Of a stretch of DNA of 64,000 nt, positions 42,201 to 54,200 are shown one piece after another. The notes beneath the pieces were generated by a model that saw nothing but the letters and a program-made list of their open reading frames with translations, ran no database searches and was not told the origin of the DNA. Position 1 is the stretch's first letter. The number at the start of each line of letters is the position of its first letter. Origin of the DNA: Siphonodentalium dalli (lineage: Eukaryota; Mollusca; Scaphopoda; Gadilida; Siphonodentaliidae); the NCBI GenBank assembly GCA_032622095.1, contig CP136068.1:51456443-51520442 (forward strand). The letters run 5' to 3'. Position numbers and translations under genes: made by a program.

Positions 42201-45200
42201 TGATACTATAGATACTTCCCAGAAGATGAGGCATAAGAAAAATGAGGGTCACAGAGGGTGAATTTGGTGATGCTAGCCTGCCGTGCGGGATTTTCTCCAC
42301 TAAATTCACCCTCTGCGGACCGAATTCTGCAAATGTCAGACACACTATTTGCAGGCTTGACAATCATCCCCAGGATGTGTATCTTTAATGCTCGAATTTC
42401 ATTGCAGACTTCTGAGGTAGGAATCTCTGACTGGAGGAAGGATCTGATCAACGCGTTGGTCACCGAGTTCGCGAGAGAGCGAGAATGGATCATCGCTGAA
42501 CTTCAGTCATATATCGAATCCCATCCAAGTAGTGAGACATCCAGCATTAAAGTGTTTGATAGAAGGATTAAACATCTGGTAGGTATTTTGGCTCAAAACT
42601 GAACAATTAATAAGAGTGGAAGCGTGGTTGATTTTAATTGTTGTCCAGGCCTGATTATTTTACAGTGTCTAACTGAGCCAGGGCCAGGAACCTACACCTC
42701 TAACGTAATCTCAAAACCATTGCTTTGGACGTTCAGATAGCTGCTATATGGAACTCATGTAGTGAATGAGCTAGATATTTTGTTCATGTGTTAAATTGTA
42801 GTTACGAGTGAAAGGAACAATGTTCATTTTACGAACATCTATTAAATGGTTGAGGTGTGTTTGGTGTTAAAAATAGGGGCATAATCGATACCAAATTTTC
42901 TGGTAAATTCCAGTTATCAATATGAGTTTTTATCGATTACTATTTTTGTATGTGCATTGGGAATTTCCACAGCTCATGTACCAATTTATCCCATTAGACA
43001 AACGTTTATATATGTTTAAAACAAATTTAAAATTAAAACTGCTTTGGTTTAGAGATTACATTAATGACGTAAGTTCCTGGCCCTGTGTAATTAAGCAGCA
43101 TCGAGACAGATAATTATACACTTGGATTGGTGATAAGCAGAAAATTCTGGATATGGAGAGCTCCATGGTCTAATGGTTAAGAGTATCCAGTTGGTCTTCA
43201 CTGTCAACACAGCAAGATGAGTTTGCCACCCACTGGTGAACTATTGAATTTCCTACAACAATGGCTTGGTCGGATTAAGCAATATGTGACTGTCTAATCA
43301 TATGCTGTTCAAATCGCATGCCGAGTTGTGACCCATGAGCAAGGTCGCTCATACTGTGATTGCTTCCCACCTCTCATGCGTTTAACGATTTACCCAACAG
43401 AATGGCCCTGTGCCAATGCATTCTCTTATATATGCGAGTCGACCATAGGTCGCCTCGCATATATAAGAGAATGCATTGGCTTAACACATTAAAAATTATA
43501 AAATTGTTAAAGAATGTAAGAAAAAATGGTAAAAAGTGTTAAAAAAGATTTTTTTTAGGCCAATGCATTCTCTTATATATGCGAGGCGACCTATGGTCGA
43601 CTCGCATATATAAGAGAATGCATTGGCACAGGGCATAACTGTAACTATCACAATGTGGTCAAGGAGCCGGTTCCAATGATATCCATATTTGTATGGTTCT
43701 ATTGAGACAGACCGAAGATATTTTAGGCTGTTGAAGCTTTATTTGGCCGGTTTTGGCCGGTTTGTTGGGTAAAGGGTTAAAGAGTACTCCACAGAATGTC
43801 AATGGATGTAATAATATACCTAAAATGTCTTAGCAGATAAACAATAAAATTGTGATATAAAATTAGATTAAAATCTCACATTGTCTTTGTAGGAGAACCA
43901 TCAAAATGACTTGCTTGGTAAAATGCAGAGTGCAGATCGACAGACTCTCATTGATGAGGTGCGTGAGCTTCGTAGTCAGTCAAATATAATACGAAGGGAA
44001 AGAGACGAAGAGAGGCAAAAATACAATCGTCAACACAACGAGGAAGAAGACAAGTGGGCGGTTGAAAAACAGGAATTAAAGCGACACGGTGAGTCATTTA
44101 GAATTAAAGCGACATGGTGGGTCAGTTAGAATTAAAGATTGACTGTTCTTCACTGTGCGATGATCAAAATAATTTTGAATTTGAACTACTAAACGTATTT
44201 CATGTTGACATTTATCTCCAGTATGACAAACTGGACGGAGAATCGAAAACGCGCGTTCTATTATCAGGTATACATGAAAACTTATACGGTACTCTCGAAG
44301 TAGAAGAAAACAGACTACTAGATTTCCTCGTGAATAAAGCTGCATTCCTTTGGAAAGCATATGTTGATTGTTTGCCGTTAAGTCCTGATTATATCGCACA
44401 ATCAACTATTCGACCGTAACATGAAGTTGTGCGCATTCACATCTATATAGGCCACACTCTTGTTAATCTGATCAACTGGCTAATGTTGTTACACTGTTCG
44501 TCCCTCTGTGTGTCTGTACATGTGTATATGTATGTCTGCCTTATACATATAAGACTTCCAGTATGTTTGTCGTGTATATGTGCCTTTATGTCTGGCCGTC
44601 GTTTTGTATGCCTGTCGCTGTGGTATATATGAATGAAAGTCTATACGCGGCTGTCTGTTTGCATATGTGCCTGTGTGAGTGTATTAATCACTTTTGTACA
44701 TTTAATATATGTTGGCAGGTTCACGCGCATGTGTATGCGTGGTACACACATGTAGCCCGCCTATGAACGATTGTGATTGTCTTATTGTATATATATTTAC
44801 CATTTTATATTTATGATATGCTATGTTATGTATCAATTAGTCACAAAGACTGGCAAACGCATGTCACATGATCGCATAGCATCCACTTGAAAAGAACTCG
44901 GCTGACCGTGACCTGTTATCAGTTTGACAGGCCTTGTGCAGGTCATAGGAATAAACACTCACAGATGACTGACCTAATTACGGGCCTAGCAATCAATGCA
45001 GGTGTTAGATACACAGTGTATCAAAGCAGCTGTGCTGTAAGATATTGCCACATTGTGACGTCAATGTCGCACTAACTGTCACTGAGTAATACTCAGGCTG
45101 TGTGTGTGAGAGATGTATGTCTGTTGATAAGTGATTGTCACTTTTCGGATTGTCATTTGGGTGATCCAAGGACTGATTTCAGATTAATGGGATCTTCACT

Positions 45201-48200
45201 AAGACATGAATCCTTGTTGACTTACGGACTCCCCTATTTGATTCAACTTTCTAGAAGCTTCAAGCAGGAGTGTGTGACATTTGTACGTGTGCACAGGGTT
45301 GGCGCTGGACCAAAATTTTCTCTTGCCAAAATTTTTGCCAAATTAAACAAATATTTGCCAAATTTAATTGCGCGTATAATTGGGGATATTATCGTGTTTT
45401 TATCTCTGTTAAATACTGTAAAAACTAACCACAGACAGGTGAAATGAGCTACTAGAAAAGCAAGTTAGTATTATTAATAAATATCAAGTAGCAATAAATA
45501 TCTACGCGACACCTGCCTGGAAACTATGTTTAATGTTGCTACACAGTTATCAAGCATACATATTATTTCACCTTGTTTTACTGCTGAAATCAACGAGCCA
45601 TAAATAAATCCGTTGTCATTCGCATTCGGCTGATTAATCTATTATATTCGCTGGTAATATAGCGCGGACATCATAAAGACGCGCTATATAATGTCGCCAT
45701 TAATATGCATTGTTACAATGACTACATGCGTCCATAATCAAACTGGACAAAGGGAGGATTAACTGTAAAAACAAATTAATAATTACCTTTTGCGGTATCT
45801 ACATTGAGATCATGTTACAAAGTACTTACAACAGACTCAATGAAAAATGTACAGAACATCTCTTTTTTCCGACTCACATTTTAACCACGGTCGATTAGCT
45901 GTTTGATGAAAGTTTGATTATGACAGAAAGATGGGATTACCGTTTTGTGAAAAGTGAAGAAGATTACTTATAACTGTCGACATAACCAGATAACACTGCT
46001 GACTGTGCTACATTTAAATTGATAGATTTCTTGCTTTGGTTTCCCATTATATTGTCTGTAATTCAGCTCACGTAATGGATAACCCACGTTTGATGATGTT
46101 TTATGACTAAATAGTTCACATCCCATAATTAATAATCCACTTGCCAAAATGTTTGCCAAATGAAAATAATTTTTGCCATTAGCAAATTGGCAAGCGGCAG
46201 TACAAAACCCTGCTCATGCAGGAACAGTCCGTTTATGTTCATGAAAATATTTCTGCTTGTTTTCAATCAATGATTTATATGTTATGCCGCATCAAGTTTT
46301 GTTTGTACTTCGTATACAGGACTAGACCTGGGAATATCGGTATTGGTCGATATATGGGAGAAAAATATTGGATATCGGCTTTTACCGATAACATCAATAC
46401 CCTCACATCTCTAGATGTGTTCAATTATGTTCTGTTAGTCTTCTGATTCTAATTATGTTATGTTAGTCTTAAGTTTTCTGATTCTAATAACGTTATGTTA
46501 GTCTTAAGTCTTCTGATTCAAATAACATTATGTTAGTTGTCTGATTCTAATCATGTTATTCCTTGCATTTCACAGTCCAGCTTCTGGACTACAAGCAACA
46601 GCAGCAGACGATCATACAGGAAGATATCAATACTAGCCTCGAAATGACGAGAGCTCGGTTAGGCGAGATGACGAGTGAGTACAGTCGAAAGAACAATCAG
46701 TGTGCAGAATTCCAGAACGACATCTGCACCCTACAAGTGCAGCTTTCTAAGCTAAAAGACACAGAAGAAAGAGAGAAGAACCGTTACCTCTCCGTGTCGT
46801 AAGTATTTTATTGCATTCTAGCTTGTAAGAAAGAGAGAAGAACCATTACCTCTCTGTCTCTTACATATTTTATTGCTTTCTAGCTTGTAAGAATAGATGC
46901 CTCTACTATCTATAAGTTAGTTAATACACTGAATTTAGAAGTAACTGACGAGTTTTAAAGTAGTCAGAATTTTCAAATATAATGAGGTCCGATTGGGATT
47001 TCTGCACATGTTTTCAAATTTGTCATTGCTATTATACCATCTGTCAGCAAAAAATATATAGAGGATCTCCAACGAGTTATGTTGGGATATAAGATTTAAT
47101 AAAACGAGTTTGATAAATTTGATTCACCACGAGTCGTAGACGAGTTGTGAATCAAATTTATCAAACGAGTTTCATAAAATCTAATATCCCAACATAATGA
47201 GTTGAAGATCTTGTATATCACATGAAAAAAACTGAAGCTTTGTGCCTTTTAACAACGTCAGCTCTGTAGAGAACACGCAAACTGTATACAAGTCTTGTGT
47301 TGCTCAGACGCTTCACCACTATACGTCAGTACTGCGCTACATGCGCAACGAAATATAGTCCATTTTAGTTTCGTCTTTATTTGACATCTATTGACATCTA
47401 ACAAATAATCAGTTTTCAATAGTAATTCACAGAATGGTACGGAAGCAAAATTACGTCACGCGTGCAGGTATACAATAAAAGTGATTACCGCTTGGACTAT
47501 TAGCTATTAGCCACTAGTGACAGATATAGAGGATCTCACATGAGTTTCTATTTTATACGGAATTTATCAACCGAGTTCACTAAATTCGATTAGAATTTAG
47601 TGGACGAGGTTGATAAATTACGTATAAAATAGAACGAGTTTTATCACATGGTCATATAATCGCTTAAATTTTATCGAAAACAACAATAATTAACAGACAG
47701 AGAACTTTGTCCCAAAGAGCAGCGTGACGTCATTGCACGCGACGATATTACACGTGTCTATTACGCTCGAATATTACATAGGAAAATAGTGCTAATCATG
47801 TGATAAAAGAAAATATGTAATGGATTTTTCAATGATATTATAGGGGTTTCATGTGATATAAACCAATTTGTTGAGAAATGTGTAATACCCATCAACTGAT
47901 CAGTCCCAGCTGACACATTTTATTATACCCCCTTTTTAAAAAAAAGGGGGGGTATACTGTTTTGCACCTGTCCGTGCGTGCGTGTGTACGTCCGTCCGAT
48001 GTCTGTTCATGTCATAACAGTAGTGCTCGGATCTCTATGAAATTAGGTATGGATGTTCACTACTATGAGGACATTAAATAGAGGGTACCATCGTTTTGTT
48101 CTGATTTTCCATTCTAGAGTTATTCATCTTTGTTTATCTGGAAATGTTGGCTTTTTGGTCTGCCTGGTGTCTGTTCATGTCGTAATTTCAACAGTTGTGC

Positions 48201-51200
48201 TCAGATCTCAATGAAATTTGGTATGGATGTTCACTACTATGAGGACATTAAAAAGAGGGTTACATTGTTTTGTTCGGATTTTCCATTCTAGAGTTATTCA
48301 TCTTTGTTTATCTGGAAATGTTGGCTTTTTGGTCTGTCTGGTGTCTGTTCATGTCGTAATTTCAACATTTGTGCTGGGATCTCAATGAATTTGGTATGGA
48401 TGTTCACTACTATGAGGACATTAAAAAGAGGGTTTCATCGTTTTGTTTGGATTTTCCATTCTAGAGTTATACATCTTTGTTTATCTGGAAATGTTGGCTT
48501 TTTGATCCGTCTGGTGTCTGTTCATGTCGTAACTTCAACATTTGTGCTGGGATCTCAATGAATTTGGTATGGATGTTCACTACTATGAGGACATTAAAAA
48601 GAGGGTTTCATCGTTTTGTTTGGATTTTCCATTCTAGAGTTATACATCTTTGTTTATCTGGAAATGTTGGCTTTTTGATCCGTCTGGTGTCTGTTCATGT
48701 CGTAACTTCAACAGTTGTGCTGGGATCCTCAATGGAATTTGGTATGGATGTTCACTACTATGAGGACATTCAATAGAGGGTTCCATTGTTCTGTTCCGCT
48801 TTGCCATTCTAGAGTTATTCATCTTTGTTTATCTGGAAATGTTGGCTGTTTGGTCCATCCGATGTCTGTTCAGCTCATAACTTGAACAGTAATGTTAGGA
48901 TCTCAATGAAATTTTGTATGGATGTTCAACACTATGAGGACATTCAAATGGTTGTTTTGGTTTTTTGTTCTATAGTTATTCATCTTTGTTTATATGAAAA
49001 TGCTGATTTTTGGGTCCATCTGTATGAGTATAGCCATCATAAGTTATAGATATGCCCACACTAGGCGGTATGCCACGAGGGGGTATGCACCGGACGACAG
49101 TCCATCTCTTGTTTTAAAGTAAATCTTGGAGATTGTCCTAATGAAATCAATCATTAACTTTCAGGCTAGAAATGGGGGAGACATTAATTATTTTTGGTAT
49201 TGGGGGGGGGGGGGGGCTGTTGAGCATGTATCAGCAGACCCTGGTGTTGCTAAGAACAATTCCTTGTGTTAATTCATAACTTATCACTTGTGACTTTGTT
49301 CACTTATGTTTGCCACCGTTCACTGATTTTTATAAATATTTTGTATTCACCTCAGGGAACTGTTGGAAAAATATATGTAAGTTGATTCTGTGATAAGCAT
49401 GGGTCGTGGTATTTTATAATCTCAGCCGTCTACTGCATGTCATCTGCTTAATCTGGCTCGATGTTTATATGTTTGAAAATTGCACTTCATTAATATTAAT
49501 GCCATTTGTTTTGCACTGAATTTCCTCAACTAAACTAAACATATTGGGTAATTTCTAATATATATTTATCGGTTTAATTTGGCAATTACATAATTTTAAA
49601 TAATCAGCCTGCTGAGTTGTTCACAAACATCCTACATGTAATACCAGTATCACTGCATTGCATTAATAATCTGCCTGCTGAGTTGTTCACGGACATCCTG
49701 CATGTAATACCAGTATCACTGCATGGCATTAATAATCAACTTGGTGAGTTGTTCAGACATCCTGCATGTAATACCAGTATCACTGCATTGCATTAATTAT
49801 GCAAATATTTTCGCACCATGTTATAATTCCATTTCGAATGAAATGACTTCATGTTCATAACTAATTCATCTTGCATGCCCGGAGACTGTTATGAATTATT
49901 CTTTTGCACTGTATTTATTCCCCTTCATTATTGCACAAAATGTTTTGTTTCGCATCATGGCTTTTGTCATTGGCATAAAGTGATTTCTAATGACATAATT
50001 ATGAACTTTTCTCGGGTATCTGTTTCATTTTGTTAACGGTCAATATTGAGAGACATTCAACTTATTTTATTGCACCTATTCTTCGTAGGCAAAATTGTCC
50101 AATTATTCGAACTTGGATACTCGTCCAGAATAAACCATGATTTTTCACAACAGAAAGATTTGCGAGAAATTATTGTAATATGTTGAAATTAATGTTCCAG
50201 GTGAAATTATAGGCAATCAATGTTGTGAAATTATACAGTATCTTGTTCACCCACTTTCGATTTTATACTCATCATGGCTTTTATTAATGAAATGTGAGTC
50301 ATTGGCAGTTCCAATATATGTAAATATGCATGACGAAATAAGGTTTCAGCAATAAGTGTTGGAAACAAAACATTTGCTATGCAACTTCCTTGTGCCTCTA
50401 AAGCATGAAAAGTCACTCTGCCTTGATTATTTTATCAACACTGTTCAACATTTATGTTGGAAACAGCATAGCATCACCTCAGTTCTATCTCAAAGTAATG
50501 TTTTTCAAATTTTCTGTCAAAAATAAACAGGCTGATCTGAACCAAATGTAGACAGCAATAGACTTCCTCCTGATAAGGTCTTCAATTTTATGAATGAAAA
50601 CTAAGGGTGCTTTTAAAGGCATACTATCGACTTGTTCGGGTGTGTGGAACTGATATTAAAGTTAGTACTCATGCGCTTTTTCAACCTGGGAAATGTAGCA
50701 TTATACTAACATCACCAAAAATTTCAATGAAATCGACCATACCACTCCATAGAAAACATCGTCTGAACTACGCTCAATTGTAAATATTTACATCTCAATT
50801 CGGGACGCTACTATCAGTGATAAACAAGCACAAATGATTTCGTCTTCGAGAGTCATTGCATTTAATTAAAATATAATAATGACGGTGTGTGATGTTAATT
50901 TGGAGTAATATTCGTAAAAAATAATATACTTTGATCAAGATATTGTTTATATTTGATCAGTGTTTCACATCACTTTAAGCATCAATTTACAGTAGATTGC
51001 GATAAGCCTTGAAGTATTGTATGTATACCTCTTTCTGTCAGGCATAAATTTGATGAAATTTGATGGTATCATAGAGACAATTGAGTTGGGAAATAATAAA
51101 AATTGATTGTATCTTAAAGTTGCGAGTTTGTTGGATATAGTGGGTATTTGATAAAGGTTTTGGAATTGCCATAAGTACAATCTGATTCAAATTAGCCGTG

Positions 51201-54200
51201 CCAATATTGGATCAAATATTAATATTGTTCAATTTATCTGCACATCATTACAAATGATGAATGACCATTCCAATGTTGTTTTACCCATATAATTGAATGC
51301 TAGAATCCATTCTCAGGGCTAATAACATTGGTTCTTCTCCAGAAATGCCTTGGAGGAAGAAAGGTCTAAAACAGCACACCTTCATGAAGTCGTGCAAAGT
51401 GAGAAGACCAAAACACATCAACTCAAATCTCAAACCGTGGAAGGCGATACTGTCCTAAAGGTAAGGAAGAACATTCAATTCAATCTAGAAATATTATGTA
51501 TTTTGGCTATTATAGGAGAATTACAGCTCTTAAGTATAAAATTATTAATAAAAATACATGTCATGATCTCAGATTTGATAAACCGGTTCCTGATTTAAAA
51601 AAAAACAATTTTGGACAATAACAATACTTGTATTATTCACTTTTTTCTAGGGGATGCTGCCTTGTCAGAAGAGCTGACCAATCTAATTTAGAAAATACTA
51701 CTATTATAATTTTATGACATTCTTCATTCCTGAATTATACTTCTATTGTGCATTGTGCCACTGGTGTATATAAATATCCCGAGGTTATGCCAGTACATTC
51801 TATGTACTTCAACTTTTTATGAATATTGAGAATAATTTGAGATGGAAGATGAAGAGAAGGAGATAGAGTGAAACAAGGGTATTCAATTATGAATTTTTTT
51901 TTATAGATAATCAATTTTGTTATTATTCAATAAAAATGTTGAAATGGTTTTTAAGTAATAACCCTTCCATGACTGGAGCTTCCTGAAATTTTGTGAAAAC
52001 CCTGTGCCAATGCATTCTCTTATATATATGAGTCTCACAGAGGGAGCCTCGCATATATAAGAGAATACATTGGCCTAACAATATTTACCTTGACCTTGTA
52101 AGCCAGTGCATTCTCTTATATATCCAAGGCTCCCTATGGGAAACTCACATATATAAGATAATGCACTGGCACAGGATCTTTCATGCTGCACTAGCGCAGC
52201 TCCTGTCATGAAAGGGTTAAAGTAGAAACATTGAGATATTACAGTGATTGGGTCTATTATTTCAGCAAACCCAAACTGAGTTGGACAGAGAGAGACAGAA
52301 GCGGGTTGAACTATCAAGTGAATTGGAACATGCCAAGCGAAGGCTCAGTGAAGTGAGGTCCATAACAGAACGGCCGAGTCGTGCAGAGTCAGAGAAAGAA
52401 ATGAAAATCATAGACATGCAGACATCACTGGACTCGGAGAGAAGGCAAAGAGAGAACCTGACCAAGTGAGCGTTGTGAATGTTACCCATAATGCACTGGT
52501 TTCCGCCACCATACGGATATGATCTACTGATTGTTGACAGCCTATTGAACTTGCAATTTGAAATTTATCCTCAATAGCTACCAGGACCCATTCTGGTCCC
52601 ATATGTCATCCACAACAATTTAAAAATATTTTGAGATCCTGGTGCATGTCTGTTATGTATACTTGACTGGGATTGATTAACCCTTTCATGACGGGAGCTG
52701 CGCTGGTGCAGCATTAAAGATCCTGTGCCAATGCATTCTCATATATATGCGAATCTCCCATAGGGAGCCTCTTAAATATAAGAGAATGCACTGGCTTACA
52801 ATGTCAATGTAAATATTGTTAGGCCAATGCATTCTCTTTTATATGCTAGGTTCCCTATGGGAGACTCGCATGTGTAAGAGAATGCATTGGCACAGGGTTT
52901 TCGCAGATATTCAGGAAACTCAAGTCACGGGTGGGTTAACAAAGAACAGCCGAAAACTAGCACAGTTGTAATAAAACATGTCTCCAAAGGTGTATAATAA
53001 AACATGTCTCAAAAGGTGTATAATAAAACATGTCTCCAAAGGTGTATAATAAAACAAGTCTCAAAATTGTTTCACTTCTCCCTATTGTTGTCTTGTTGTC
53101 CCAAGGAGAAGTGACTTCTCTCATATAACAGTATACACATGGTTCTACAGCCTATTTAAACTATATTTTATTGTTTTATATTGGTGTCCCGACTCATTAC
53201 AATCTTTTTATAAATGGGCTATTGTATTGCATAATACTTATTGTATTATAGAATTGGGTTGTAAATTGAATTTGAGTCATTATGTCTTCTCCTTCAGTCC
53301 ACTTCTCCCCTATTTGATTTGACTTTTCCCAATCTGAAACCTCAAGGTTGGTCCCTGTATTATCTAACATATAGTGAGGATAATTTTTACTGGAAATTTT
53401 TACCTTTTTGATCATCAATATAAACGTGACAGTTGATTTGATTTACACTGTTAGTGACAAAACGTCATGTAGTTCCTGTTTACATTGATGATAATATTTA
53501 TTAAAGGTGGTTATTAATTCACGCATGTAACATATAGTAGTTTTTCTTGCCTTTTCATTCTGACGGTAATGCCAAATTATATTACAAAAACTTGTTGAAA
53601 ATGATACAAGTGTCCATTGTAGCATATGCACGTGTATCTATTATTAAGCAATCTGATATACTTAACATTTATCCATGATACCCTTTTATATACCCTTTTA
53701 TATACCATTTATATTTTCTGAATTTCAGAAACATGGAGAAAGAACACAAACGATTCTTCACAATTCAAGCAGAGATGGGTCGGTTGAATGATGAACTCAA
53801 CCAGGAAAAATCCTACAACCTGCAACTCAAAGATGAACTGGACCATATTCAGGTAAGTTGACACTAAAGCCGTGATCCAGTTGATGAGAGTTTCAACTTG
53901 CTGAGAATCCATGATGTTTTGAGTTAACTCATTACCACTCTGACCGCAGCTGACTACAAGTCCCAGGTTACTTTGACGTTGTGACGTTAAAAACTCAAGC
54001 ACACTTGGCACGGCGACGTAATTTATGTCCCATTTCCTCAGAGATGTTGATGTTTTAGTCGGCTTTAGCATGTTTTTACCTTAGTTCTGTGATCACTGTC
54101 ATTCTAGTTTCTAAATTCTAGAAATGGCCTTTCGTGGTTTCGCTATTTAGTATTTGTTCAGAATTTGTTGTTTCAAACTACCAATTGAATAGACTGTGCC

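Noticed and set aside
48304-48776. Two overlapping frames with repeated 'MFTTMRT' peptide
   Set aside because: Translation of the 173-bp tandem subunits; frames are not kept in other copies of the family.
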